Origin: Sipunculus nudus
Taxonomy: Eukaryota; Annelida; Sipuncula; Golfingiida; Sipunculidae
Direction: 5' to 3'
Assembly (NCBI GenBank): GCA_026874595.1
Contig: CM049318.1
Span: 10,645,241 to 10,709,240, forward strand
DNA: 64,000 nucleotides
The notes under the pieces were generated by a model. The model saw only the letters and a list, made by a program, of their open reading frames with translations, did not search any database and had not been told where the DNA came from. Shown one piece after another: positions 26,897 through 38,491 of the stretch (within the stretch, counting starts at the first letter, position 1; every line of letters starts with the position of its first letter). Position numbers and translations under genes: made by a program.

Positions 26897-28975
26897 GCTC
26901 AGCCGACTGACATGTTGACAATATGTCCTTACACAGGCAACTAATTACGATAATGTAGATGGCATCCTTGTTCATGTATATTAGCTTAAGTTCATCAAGA
27001 CCCATAAGCACAACAAATTTGATAACAATCCAACTAGCCTTTCCTGAGGAATCTGGCAAATTGTGTGTATTTTGCATTATTTCTGGGGTGCTCAAATATA
27101 CCCCAAAACCCTGAGAATATAAGTCACAATGACCGAATTTCAGGTTTTTTGGGGTGAACTTTTGAGGAACTCTCAGGATATCAAGTTAGAAGATTCTGGG
27201 CCCAATGGTTATGATTTGTGCCTTACTTTGGTTTTAAATTTTCAGTTATTCTGAGGGGTGCTTATAAGCCCCATAGCTCAGAAAATATGGGTAACAGAGA
27301 CCTTATTTCACGTTTCCTAGGAGACTTTTCATAGACCTCCTTGGATTATAAGTTAGTAGATTTCAGGTCCAATGGTTATGATTTGTGACCTGCTTGGTAT
27401 CAATTTTTTATTATGCTGGGGGGGGGGGGTGTTCTTATAAGCCCCATAGCTCAGAGAATATGGGTAACAGAAACCGAATTTCAAGTTTTCAAGGATATTT
27501 TTCACAGACCTCCCTGGATGTCAAGGACCAATGGTTACAATTTGTGCCTTGTAAACGGACGACCGCATCTGTAAAGGTCTAAAAAAAAAAGAGAAAAAAA
27601 ATAAACTTTTTAAAAAATTAGGTGGCGCCACCAGTCTGCAGGATCTAATGAAAGACTCCATGATCAATATGCATGCAAAGAATCATGGTGATAAATGCAT
27701 TCGTTGTTCAGATAATGGAGCTTTATTTCAAATTTTTAATTATTTTGGGGGGTATTTCTGAGCCCCATAACTTAGAGAATATGGGTAACAGAGACCTAAT
27801 TTCAGGTTTCTTAAGAGACTTTTTATGGATCTCCCTGCATGTCAAGAGAGAAGATTCTAGGTCCAGCTGTTACAATTTGTGCCATGTTAACAGACGACCA
27901 CATCTTAAGAAGTCCCAAAAATGAAGAAAAAAATCGTAAAAATCGAAAAAATACAGGTGGCACCACCAGACTGCAGAAACTGATGGAACATTCCATGATC
28001 AATATCCATGCAGAGAATCATGGTGATCAATGCAATTTTTGTTCAGATACTTGAGTTTTTGTATCAAATTTTCCATTATTCTGGGCGGGGGGGTATTTCG
28101 GAGCCCAAAAGCTCAAGAGTTTATGGGTAATAGAGACCTCACTTCAAGTTTCCAAGGAGACTTTTCATTGGCGTCTCTGCATGTCAAGAGCGAAGATTCT
28201 AGGTCCAGTCGTTACGATTTGTGCCCTTTTAACAGATGACCGCATCTCAAGGTCTCAAAAATAAAGAAAAAAAATCTTAAAAATTTTAAAAATACATGAG
28301 CGCCACCAGTCTGCAGTAACTGATGAAACATTCCATGACCAATATCCATGAAAAGTGGTTATCAATGCATTATTTGTTCAGATACTGGAGATTTTGTATC
28401 AAATTTTCTATTATTCTGGGGGTACTTCAGAGCCCCATAGCTCGAAGAATATGGGTAACAGAGATCGAATTTTAGGATTTCCAAGGAGACTTTTCATAGA
28501 CCTCCCTGAATGTCAAGAGAAACGATTCTTGGTCCAGTCGTTAAGATTTGTGCCCTGTTTACAGATGACCCCATCTGTTAAGGTCTCAAAAATAGAGAAA
28601 AAATCGTAAAAAAAAAAAAAAAAAAGTAGCGCAACCAGTCAACAGAAACTGATGAAACACTCCATGATCGATATCTATGCAAAGAATCATGGTGATCAAT
28701 GCATTAGTTGTTCAAACACTTGAGCTTTTGTATCAAATTTTCCATTATTCTGTTGAGTACTTCGGAGCCCCATAGCTCGAAGAATATGGGTATCAGAGAC
28801 CTAATACCAGGTTTTCTAGGAGATTTTTCATGGACCTCCCTGGATGTAAGGTTAGGAGATTCCATGTCCAGCAGTTACGATTTGTGCCTTGTTAACGGAC
28901 AGACGGCCGGACTGCCGGACGGACGACGGACAAAGGGTGATCGCTATAGCTCAGATGATTTACAGTCAGCTGAGC
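26897..28975. mobile_element. Tandem-repeat element with short inverted ends, inserted in the RT
   Basis: The ends are GCTCAGCCGACTG (26897) and CAGTCAGCTGAGC (28963), inverted with one mismatch. Inside lie about five diverged units of roughly 333 bp. The landmark CTCCATGATCAATATGCATG recurs in variant form near 27657, 27991, 28327 and 28657, each unit ending in GTTAACGGACGACCGCATCT-like sequence. The right end has a CGGACGGACGACGGAC tract. It splits the RT between DFI and VEPS. The short open frames inside repeat with the units and show no protein signature. Known type: none I can name; it looks like a non-autonomous DNA element. Confidence 0.75.
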
Positions 28976-29714
28976 TAATAAAATCATTGTCCAGCAAATA
29001 TTGAATCTCATCCTGTAGATACTTTTGCTTTTCTGGATTCAGTCTATAAGGATGCTCCTTGACTGCGCTAGCCTCGCCAATATCGACGTCATTGCACAAT
29101 ATATTAGTTCGCGTTGGAATGTCACTTAACAAATGTTCATAATTCCGCAGCAGGTTCTTGAGGTCTTGTTGTTGTTGCGCGGTAAGGTGTGACAATTTGG
29201 CATCCAGGTTGTTAAGCACGCCTGAGTTTGTTAGTGGTACTGTTCCACACTGAATGTTTACATCACACTTACTATCAGTATCTACCTTAACTGGGTCAGG
29301 GTCAGTTTTTACACAATTAACAGCAGCAACATTTTGTACAACATCTGATGTGCTATTTCTGTCATAATATGATTTCAACATGTTAACATGGCACAGTTGT
29401 TTCTTCTTGCGTCTATCTGGTGTCAACAGTATGTAATTTAAATCACTGACCCTCTTGTCAACAATGTAAGGACCAAAATACCTAGCTTGCAGAGGTCTGC
29501 CAGGGATGGGATGTAAGGCAAGGACTTTTTCAACAGGCTCAAACGTCCTACTTTGCGCAGATTTTAGATTTGACTTTGCAATCTCACAAGCATTATGTAG
29601 TTTATTGCGAAAGTCTGAGACACACTTAAGTAAACTAAGGGAATCAGGATTTTCACACAAGAGCTTTTTCTCTGAGTGTCCAAAAGAAAAAGGTTCAAAG
29701 GGATTGAAACCCAA
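28976..29714 (-). pseudogene. Retrotransposon integrase C-terminus and RT N-terminus
   Basis: One open frame on the minus strand. It starts in the integrase tail (FGYIV-like block PLQARYFGPYIVDKR, then KKQLCHVNMLKSYYDR), runs through a linker, and passes into the RT lead (LLSDIPTRTNILCNDVDIG, EHPYRLNPEKQKYL, YLLDNDFI). This direct continuation from integrase to RT is the key evidence for the integrase-first order. Confidence 0.85.
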
Positions 29715-29812
29715 GGACTCTTGAAAAGATTATCTGACAGCAAACAGCAATAGGTGGATTCCTTCACCCCAGTCTTCCTGTGTGTCATAGCAATAGGTCC
29801 TAATCATGTTTT

Positions 29813-30208
29813 TTAAAATGTCTGGTGAAAACGCTCGAGGGCGTCCTGACTTTCAGGATGGTATGGCGAAGAGCTGGACTGTTTTATACCTAGCTCAAGC
29901 ATAACTTGCTGGAATAAGCCAGACAAAAAATTAGACCCTTGGTCAGACTGGACAGATTTATGCAATCCAAAAGCTGTAAAAATCTTGGTCAGAGCTTTGA
30001 CAACACTTTTGGCATTAATTTTGCGCAATGGTGTTGCCTCAGGGAACCTGGTAGATGCGCACATAATTGTCAGCAAGTATTCATGTCCAGATTTTGTTTT
30101 GGACAGTGGTCCAACACAGTCAACAATTATCCTACTGAATGGTTCCTCGAAAGCAGGAATAGGCCTAAGTGGGGCCTTAGGAGGATTCTGATTGGGCTTG
30201 CCTACCAT
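29813..30208 (-). pseudogene. Retrotransposon integrase catalytic core
   Basis: Minus-strand open frame with the DDE signature: IIVDCVGPLSKTKSG (first D), VQSDQGSNFLSGLF (second D), YHPESQDALERFHQT (E). Neighbouring frames carry the zinc finger upstream and the C-terminus downstream, with frame changes between. Confidence 0.9.
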
Positions 30209-30223
30209 CTGACATGTATGGCA

Positions 30224-30667
30224 TTATTTACAATATTGTACAACATATTTCCTGAGGTAAGGCCAATAGAAGTGTGTACTAACTTTCTGATAAGTTTTAT
30301 TTATACCTAAATGGCCAGACAAAGGAGCCTCATGTGCCATGCTTAGAATTTCATTGCGAAAGCTTTTGGGCATTACTTTTTGATGTTTAATGGCCCACTC
30401 ATCATCAGCACATACATCAGGTGGTCGCCATTTACGCATAAGCACTCCATTTTTAATATAGACACAAACTGGGTCCTGTGACAGTTCATCTTTAGAAACT
30501 GCCCTGGGAAACAAACATGAATTTTCATGGTCCTTATGTTGTTCCGAGATAAGTTCTGACCTTGAAAATGCTGTTTCCTGTACGGGCGAGTCGTTAAACG
30601 AGTCACTAGTGACTCCCAGAGTGTTATTACCTTGACCATTATCCTCATGTGTGTTTTTCTTGGCCAT
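30224..30667 (-). pseudogene. Retrotransposon integrase zinc-binding domain
   Basis: The minus-strand frame ends with the H2C2 pattern: MAHEAPLSGHLGINKTYQKV, FYWPYLRKYVVQYCK. The upstream part of the frame is a polar linker after the protease. Confidence 0.85.
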
Positions 30668-30675
30668 AGATCTAG

Positions 30676-31092
30676 TTACAGCACATGAAGGAACAAACCA
30701 GGAATTTCCTGACTTTCCGGATCAGTGTCCTGATCAAGTGACGGCTTTTCTGTCACTATTGGTACAGGCTGTACTTTTTCACCTGCAACATCATTGCCTA
30801 GTTGCAACTGAATTCCCTTAAAGGATAAAGTAGTTCTTATGCCAACAGTAATATTCCCAGAAATCAAATCTGACTTTAAATGTATACTGTGAAGCGGAAC
30901 TGAAGTGTGCTTGTCTGAAAACACACCATTAACAAGTGCATGTGCACCAGTAAAAGACCTATTAGAAAATGGCAAAGTGTTTGCTAACATGAGAGTCTGG
31001 CCTGAACCAGTGTCCCTCAAAATTCTATATGGGTAGAATCTGAAAAAAATTACTTGAAAGTGATAAAAAACCATCATGTATGAATTGCTCAA
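30676..31092 (-). pseudogene. Retrotransposon aspartic protease
   Basis: Contains LRDTGSGQTLM, the DTG catalytic motif of retropepsins, followed by the flap and second-half strands (LVNGVFSDKHTSVPLHSIHL). The frame continues into a Pro/acidic linker. Confidence 0.75.
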
Positions 31093-31166
31093 ATAACTCC
31101 ATTTCAGAGTCAGGAGAGGAATCTACTACCTCAGGTTCATCAAACAAAGAACTGACATTGACAGTG

Positions 31167-31562
31167 TCAGTCATAAACTCTTTCTTCAGATTCATTTAAG
31201 GAATCTAAATCCTTTTTATCATCAAACTCCTCATGGGAGTCAACAGAGGAATTTTTCTCAGCAGAAACAAACTTCTGTTTGTCATAAGAGGACCTGGCCT
31301 CATTTGAAATACTCTCGCAAGAGTCATAAAAGGACTTAGCCTTATTTAGAGAATACTCCTCGCAGGAGTCTTGAAAGGACCTAGCCTTATAAAATTCCTC
31401 GCAGGAATCAACTGAGGTTTTTACCCCGCAAACTACGGATTCTTCTCTGGATTTAGACGGCACGTGGGCCTCCGTAGCATCAAACTCTTTATTAGAGTCA
31501 ATAAAGGAGTTATACCCTTTATTTACATGAAAAGAGCCTAGCTCTTGCACTATGCTATACAT
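31167..31562 (-). pseudogene. Acidic Ser-rich spacer with repeated SCEE units
   Basis: 131 codons between the zinc knuckle and protease. A short unit recurs: SVDSCEEFYKARSF, QDSCEEYSLNKAKSF, YDSCESISNEARSS, SVDSHEEFDDKKD. It is a degenerate peptide repeat of about 15 residues. Function unknown. Confidence 0.6.
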
Positions 31563-31599
31563 AGACTTTGAAACAAAACCAGAAGGTTTGCTATTTGGT

Positions 31600-31690
31600 T
31601 TATTCGCAAGTTTCCAGCAGTCAGATATTAGATATGGCCTTCCTTCTTGCAGTAATTACAGATTTTCTTTGAAAATGACCGGCCCTGGTT
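31600..31690 (-). pseudogene. CCHC zinc knuckle of the retrotransposon gag
   Basis: The minus strand reads CNYCKKEGHI, then a 1-base shift, then SDCWKLANK, giving C-x2-C-x4-H-x4-C of a nucleocapsid knuckle. Confidence 0.65.
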
Positions 31691-31922
31691 GGACTTAGAC
31701 AAAGTGGACGTGAACTGATATGTAGCAATGGACTTTGCTGAACTATCAGGACTACTAGTACTGGGTGACTGCACTTTAAACTTCTTTTGACCATACAGAT
31801 TTACATTCCTTTGTGAATGACTGGTTTGATTTGCTAGTTAACGACATTTTGTGTGTTAATGCTAGCTCATGTTGCATTTCTAATTTTTTTAAATTCTAAT
31901 TGCATAGCAAGGCTGTCATTTT

Positions 31923-32126
31923 TTATGTTTCAACTTCACTCTCTTCAATTAAACCTTTGCTAACTAGTTCTTGCATGATTTTAGCAATGATATAAGGCTT
32001 TCTCAAAGCTTTTTTCCCACTTAGTCCTAAGTGTTGTCCCAAACGCAACAACTGTTCCTTTTTCAACTGTTCAAGTTGATCAGGATCGGGATCGTCAACA
32101 AATGTCTCAGGTTTGAAATCTGCCAT
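31923..32126 (-). pseudogene. Retrotransposon gag, N-terminal fragment
   Basis: 67-codon open frame starting MADFKPETFVDDPDPDQLEQ, helical and charged (LKKEQLLRLGQHLGL), about 160 bp inside the 5' LTR. Only about 230 bp separate its end from the zinc knuckle, so a full capsid domain is absent: either an internal deletion or an unusually small gag. Confidence 0.6.
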
Positions 32127-32271
32127 GTTAAGATGTTAAAACAATAACAAAAAACCACTGAGATAAATCCTGTAAACAATGTACTGTAAAAAATATTTAA
32201 TCTAGTAAACAATGTATGATAAAACAATGTGTCTAGGTCAAGAACTAATAAATTTTCAAAACTATTAAGCC

Positions 32272-32286
32272 TCCCAGACGAGCCCA
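32272..32286 (-). other. Primer-binding site, tRNA-Pro-like
   Basis: Minus strand TGGGCTCGTCTGGGA, 8 nt inside the 5' LTR. It resembles the complement of the 3' end of tRNA-Pro (which begins TGGGGGCTCGTC), lacking two G and with one substitution. The tRNA assignment is from general knowledge of such sites. Confidence 0.5.
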
Positions 32287-32294
32287 TAATTTTA

Positions 32295-33120
32295 TGTTAC
32301 GGAACCTAATATCAACAGATCACGTATGCATGATAAACATAATTTTTTTAATGGAGATAAAAAATCAGATTCTGTAACACTAGGCAACGTGAAATGTCTG
32401 GGGGAATGAATAAAGAAGTCAGTGGTTTTTTGTTTACAAATAACTATAATTTATTCTTAAAACAACCTTAACATTACAATACACTAAATCAATACAATGA
32501 CACTGTATAACAGCAAATCAATACAATCATTCAGTAAAATACAAAGTGCACAGTACCTGGATACAACTGTCACAGCGATAAGTCCTTTAAAATGTATAAG
32601 CCGGATGAAAAGTTCACACAAATTCTCTGGGAGAATAACAGTCCAATGTAAAGCTCTTGCAACAATCCAGAAAATAAACTGAAGACCAAATAAGATTCGT
32701 CACAAAATCCAGAAGAAAATCTAAAGAAAATCTATGATTGCCGCACTTATAGGAATAGGTCTGACAAACTGACATACACGCTTCTGTGTCCGCTGGAATA
32801 TTCTCTCACCTCTCCCTCTCGGCTCTAAAACACAGCCCCCTATTTATAACTTTTCACCTCCAGCCGAGAACTTTCCATTGCTCGAACATTCTAAAGAATC
32901 TAACACAGTACACACGTTCAAAGAACATACCAGAACAAAGAACGCTGTGTATCTAGGGTTCAACCAATGCGGATTAAACCGAGCCTGCAACATCCGGGGA
33001 GGCGAGGCCACCACAACACGAGCTACGCGTGGCACACAAACCAAACGCAAACAACACATGAAACATTCGTGTGCACAATAAAACAAGACCGCAGCACACA
33101 ATAAAAGGGCATCTGTAACA
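32295..33120 (-). repeat. 5' LTR
   Basis: Direct repeat of 24779-25608, TG...CA ended. Promoter and polyadenylation signals were not pinned down. Confidence 0.9.
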
Positions 33121-34194
33121 CTATCAGTATCTATGACTGTTTTTAACGTTCAAAGAAACTTTCTTCAGATTTGCAGATGTTTCGTTATTACCTGTTTCAA
33201 ATGTTAACCAAAAAGACCGCTCAGAATGAAAGGTTGAAAGTTTGTGACAGAAGCATTCATTTTAGGACTCTAAACTTATATACAAAATGCTAATATAATG
33301 TGTATATATGCCAATATATGCCTATGCAATTAGAGTTTGCATTCACTTATTCTGCCCATGTTCCCATGTTCAATCGGGCATACATGACTGCACATTTGTG
33401 AATATTCCTGGTAGTCCATCCTAGATCCAGATCATCATCCGGTCCAACACCAAAATCTAATCGATTCCGGAGATGACCTGAAAATATCATGGGATACCGA
33501 TCATGACTGCGTCAGTTTTGTGAACAAACACACACGAACGGGAATGAATGTATAACTGTCTGACGGAAGCAGCAGTTCTTATCACATCATAATGACGGGG
33601 GATTCAGCAAAACTCAACATTTCAGGATAGGCCCTAGAACTATTTACCGGATATTAATGTTTAAAAAAAAATTATTGCAAATGAGAACATTTAAATAAAT
33701 GAAGCGTGAACTCGATTGGTGTGTTTGACCATCAGTTAGGAGGTGTCAATTTTAATCATGTTTATATAACTCGCATTTTAATTTATATTAACAAAGTAGA
33801 ATTTCAATAAAGACATACCCAATTATCTCATTCGAATTGCTTCAGGGATCAATAAGAAATAAAACCCCTTGCCTTAATTTCCTAATCTTTAAACCTACAA
33901 GGTTTTTATTTCGTTTATTGGCTGGGTATACTATTATGTCGTAGACATTGGTGAATGAAGCCATGTTATCAGTCATTTTGGTATTTTATTTATATCTAAA
34001 AGACAGCAGTTCATTGATATTTGAGGAACATTGCAACACATCATGTAATACATTTTTTAAAGATATTTTGACATTCATTTTATTAACAAAACTTGGGGGA
34101 GGGGCATAACATGCATGGTATGTCCTCCCTGGATGAAACATGGGGGGGGGGACATTTGAGCCCATGAATGTGATACATGGAGAGTTTGAAAACT
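33121..34194. other. No gene recognised
   Basis: Unique-looking sequence with no coding or repeat signature apart from short poly-G tracts near 34141. Confidence 0.5.
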
Positions 34195-34390
34195 CCCATT
34201 AAAGTTAGGTGTGGGTTCGATAAAAGGGTGGATGCGGTATGATCGTTTTACTTTGGTAGACGTATAATGTCCACAGAGTCGCCATAGTTACGTACCGTTT
34301 ATGTTTGCTTAGGATGTTTCTCTCACCAAATGTAAACTTGTATTTGTAGGGCACAACAATAATAATGTGCTGGGATGGTGATTTTTTAGC
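34195..34390 (+). repeat. Duplicated copy of the TMEM198 exon-1 upstream segment
   Basis: Aligns by eye with 40282-40470: CCCATTAAAGT, GGATGCGGTA, GTTTTAC-TTGGTAGA, ACAGAGTC-CCAT, GTAGGGCA-AACAATAATAA and GGTGCTGG blocks in the same order. The similarity stops just before the TMEM198 start codon. The possible acceptor TTTGTAG|GGC is kept in both. Confidence 0.75.
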
Positions 34391-34579
34391 TTGAAAAAAT
34401 CCTGGATTTTAGCACGATGCCTAGATTTGAAGAGGTGTGCTGGAATATTGTGACTTTTTTCGTTAAATATACGGTATTATTAAGAATAATTTAAAGTTAT
34501 CAATCCGTTTAAGAAAACTCTAAGTTGTAGATCAGAATGTTGAGCTTATTCTCAGCTTTCACAATAGGTGCGTATCAAG

Positions 34580-35305
34580 GGATCAAAGAGAGCAATAACA
34601 CTTGTAAAATAATAGGGAAAACTGAGAACATTAAGTAGGGACCTTGATCTTGCTGGGGGTATTTGGAATTCGGAGTCCCAAATTGGATAAAACATCTGAT
34701 CATAAGATGCAAAACATCATTCTCTGTTTCATCTATCCAAGAAAAGTATCAGATTTGATGAACTTATTCACTGGAGTGCTGGTTTACAAATATATCTGAT
34801 AAGTTAAAGAAACAGTTGAATAATACCAGGAAGAGAAGTAGTAGAATAACTGGTACTTCTCTTGCCACACACCAGGAAATCTGTGAAACCAAAACAATGG
34901 CCTTCATATCAAAGGTCATGAATGACAAAACACATCCCCTATATTCAGAGTTCCGTTTTTTACCTTCAGGTAAACGCCTAGATACAATATTCTGCAGAAC
35001 AACTCGTTTTAAAAAATCTCTCGTACCACACAGTATTAAACTTTTTAACTCACAACCCTCTTAGAAATTTAATGTTTTAAATTGTGTGTTTTACCTGCAG
35101 AATTATCTGTTTTATCATTTTTACATGCTTAATTTTACATGCATAGTCAATATGTTATGTGTGATTTTTATGTATTTTTATGTATTATTTTTATGTATTT
35201 ATCTATCTATTTACTTATTTATTTTTTTATTAATGAATTGCAAGTCAACAACAAATTCCTGGAACTGAAGGCTAATAAATGTTATCTTATCTTATCTTAT
35301 CTTAT
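34580..35305 (+). mobile_element. LINE 3' end fragment
   Basis: The open frame 34816-35064 matches the C-terminus of non-LTR retrotransposon polyproteins in style (RSSRITGTSLATHQEICETK, HPLYSEFRFLPSGKR, FKKSLVPHSIKLFN). Broken upstream frames continue to about 34580. It ends in a (TTATC)n tail at 35282-35305, typical of LINE 3' ends. Confidence 0.65.
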
Positions 35306-35674
35306 GATAAATGTATTGTTTATATAAAAAAACATGATGTATGTTTATATAATATGGAATTACTGTTTATGTAAATTTAGTACTGCGGGTCTACATAGAA
35401 AAATCAAGGGCGCATTTATTCGGCAATCCTATACATTCATATATGTTACTGGATTTGGATTTACAATGCAATGAAATAATATTATAACTGATTTTTGTTA
35501 ATATATATATATATATAGATATATATATATATATTGAATAGTAAGCTGCTAATTTTTTATCTATGAATAATCAAATTTGACGTAAAATACGATGTTAATT
35601 AATTAATGTACCGTATAGTAGGTCATTTTGGTTTTACATATATGAGCGCAAGAACACTATTTTTATTATTATTA

Positions 35675-35677
<3 letters not shown>

Positions 35678-35728
<51 letters not shown>
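35678..35728. repeat. (CT)n microsatellite
   Basis: About 50 bp of CT dinucleotides. The overlapping open frame (poly Ser-Leu) is an artefact. Confidence 0.95.
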
Positions 35729-35730
<2 letters not shown>

Positions 35731-36117
35731 AAATCATCTCCATGATCGTGTTGTGACTGTTTTGATGATACACGTGGTATTATTGTAAATTGGAATATAC
35801 CTGCTCGCCCAAATGTTCCACCGGGGAGAGAGCGGAGGTATTCCTGATAGGGATAATATTACCGCCAGCTGGTCAGGTATAGGCCTAAAATAAAAACCTC
35901 AGCTCCAGCCGAAATATGCGTCGCAACATTTCCATGAACTGGATTTCAGATTTTAGGGCTAATAATTCTGTCCATATACTGTGTTTCTGGACGTTCAGTC
36001 CCTTTGGTACGACTTGACATTTGGATGACCAAATAGCTGTCCATTTTCTTTGTGCTAGCGATACATTTAATAATGTGCCCACTTGTTTGAACAGACAAAG
36101 CCTGTTAGTTGTCAAGC

Positions 36118-36300
36118 TTCACGGCAGGTGGCGCGTCTGTTCTTCTTCATGACGTCACATGTAAACTGCACCCGAACAGAAATGGACCACTGTCAACATG
36201 TGTAATGCGGAAATTACGTGAATTTCCGATCAAATATGTCTGCACTTGCACACCTAGGAGCAGCTAGATGACCACCCTCCACCCAGCAGACCGGAAACTG
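36118..36300 (+). promoter_or_regulatory. Candidate promoter and non-coding first exon of TMEM198
   Basis: A GC-richer stretch in AT-rich surroundings holds GGCAGGTGGCGC (CTCF-like, 36123-36134), a full CRE TGACGTCA (36150-36157) and a consensus donor AAACT|GTAAGTA (36299/36300). About 4.1 kb downstream, TTTGTAG|GGCAAAAC (near 40431) could be the matching acceptor in the 5' UTR. Inferred from motifs only; no transcript evidence. Confidence 0.4.
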
Positions 36301-38480
36301 TAAGTATAGTTCCGTTTAGGACCATATTGATGCATTTCAGGTCCGGCTGAATCATCGGTGATGTAGCCTGGTTTGTGTGTCGGGGACACTGTCACTATAG
36401 TCTATACCCTGATACTAGTTATAGCAGTGATACATACTACATAGAACAGGCGTACACACGTAAGTTTGTATTGAGCTATTAAATGCCACTGTAATCAGAT
36501 GCATTTTACCATTTTACAAGGAGAGTATATAAGGATCGGGATTAGTACCAATATTTAACCCATTGAACTAAGAAAGAATGATGTATGTGTCAATCACCAC
36601 TTTGAATGAACTGGCAGTGCGAGACTTGTTTATCGTATGCACGGATATGTGTCTTCTTTTTTATTTTTTTCTTAAAATGAGCCATAATAGAATAAAAGAT
36701 TCAGTTTTTTTATCCCAGTTACATAATAACAAGGTTCCAGTGTTAGAATGTACAGTATAGTAATGTATACCAATGAAAATCAGTCTCATGTTAATCAACA
36801 AAATAAGACACAGAGCCACACAGGCTGTATATGTTATTCATGTACATATGGTATCAGTAGGTAGTTGGAGGAATGGCTCCCGCAACCTATACCCTAGAAA
36901 CTTTTTATCCTGTCTCCTTCGTATAATAAAATATCCCAGAAAACATGACGACATGGGTACTGGTAGTATTTACAGACTACACATGTTCTGTTTGACAGAG
37001 CTCTGTCAAATTATGCAAAATTTTGTTTTTGTCAGATGATTGACCCATGCTTATGTTTATTCATTGAATGAATATGCGATTAAGGTCGCATAGAGTTCAT
37101 GGATAGGTCAATTGGTGCCTCTGACAGAGAAACCAAACATTCTCTCTCCGTATTGCCGCATAGTGTCGGTACTGCCACCTTTCAGTTACTTCTATAATAA
37201 TTACCACTCTCTGACCCTCTTATTTCATAGACTGGTAAACGGGCCGTACCAGACAGTCAGCGCCACACATCATCGCCTCTCTGAACTAAGGTCTTTCCCA
37301 GTGATGTAGGGAGTAATTATAGTGGTCTTTCCCAGAATCTTTTTTTTTTTCAAAACCAACATGGGTTATGCAGTAACCGCCTACTGTGGGCTTCTAGCTT
37401 GCTATTTATATACCCATTTGATCAGTCTTAATAATTTTAAGGTCCTTGGCTATTTTGAGTACAGCAAAACTTTCAACACTATACATAACCCGCAGCCACA
37501 GTGAGTCGGTGTGTTGCTGTTTATCACACCACCGCTTTTCAAGGCAGGCCAGTTTGAAAATGTATCTCTAGCTCAGCCAGTCAGCGTGAGATATTCAGGT
37601 CCATACGCGACGAACGCAGTCATGCACCGGCTGGCTGAAACATTCACGGCGATCAGCAACTTAACAGGGGCAGGACTTTCAAGTGTAACTTGAACACTAA
37701 CAAATACACCGTACAAAATATATGCGACAGTGTCTACAATGCACTTTCATTTTGCCCATGGACCGTAATGTTTTACAGAAGAGATATATCATAGGACACG
37801 AAGGTCCATGTATGGACTTTCGGAAAACATGATTTCAGTGCGAATGTTTCCAAGCAGGTTGAGCTGTCTTTTGCCATTGGTACCGCTGCTAGCATCCACA
37901 TAGCAACGATGCCATTCACAGGACGACCTGATCTGCAAATGCGAGAGAATCGTCAGGAGCCTTGTGACGCCCTAATATGCAAATATCAGGGATTCACATT
38001 ACAGACTTTACAGGGCTTTAGTGATAAGAGCTGGTACTGAGTTATGTCTATTGGTACATGGAACAACGTTTTATTTTAAGCATTTTAGTAGTAAATATAA
38101 AAACACCAAAGCCCAGGCAGGGCTATTTTAGTCATTAATAACATAATTCCTAAAGTAGGTAGTTACAGGGGAGTGTCTCATTATACGTATAATGAACAAG
38201 ATACCTAACTTTATCTGGCCAAGACTCTGGCGCGACTGTTTCCACTGCTTTATTTTCACTGATATTCCGCAAAACACAACAAAAACCAGTGTTTGACACA
38301 AAGAGCAGTACTTTATTTTCCTGATGACATCACAAAAGTGTTTATAGGCGCATCCAAACTACGTCTAATCGGCTTGCATTCTCACAAAAACAAACAAACG
38401 ACATGATTTCCTTCCAATCCTGAGAGATAGCACTTCCGGTACATGCGTAGCAGAAGGAACTTCCCAAAAATCTGAGAATC
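36301..38480. other. No gene recognised
   Basis: Short open frames only. None shows a family signature or good splice context. It would be the first intron if the upstream exon is real. Confidence 0.5.
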
Positions 38481-38491
38481 CGCTGACGCTT

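Larger units (their letters stand above)
24779..33120 (-). mobile_element. Ty3/gypsy-type LTR retrotransposon, integrase before reverse transcriptase (Gmr1-like order)
   Basis: Two direct LTRs of about 830 bp (24779-25608 and 32295-33120), both starting TGTTACGGAACCT and ending CTGTAACA, bound an internal region read on the minus strand. Gene order from the 5' LTR (right): short gag, CCHC knuckle, acidic Ser-rich spacer, DTG protease, integrase zinc finger and core, integrase C-terminus joined to the RT start, RT, RNase H. In most gypsy elements integrase comes last; integrase before RT together with gypsy-type RT is the known Gmr1 layout. The LTRs differ by roughly 5-8% by eye and there are many frameshifts, so the copy is old and inactive. 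A clear target duplication was not found (CTGT before, CTAT after). Confidence 0.85.

Noticed and set aside
27385-29004. Short frames on the plus strand with SEPHSSKNMGNRD-like peptides
   Set aside because: They recur every ~333 bp with the inserted element and are broken differently in each unit.
24774-33125. Target-site duplication of the LTR element
   Set aside because: The 5 bp on either side (TCTGT and CTATC) do not match; only a 4-bp CTGT/CTAT near-match can be drawn.
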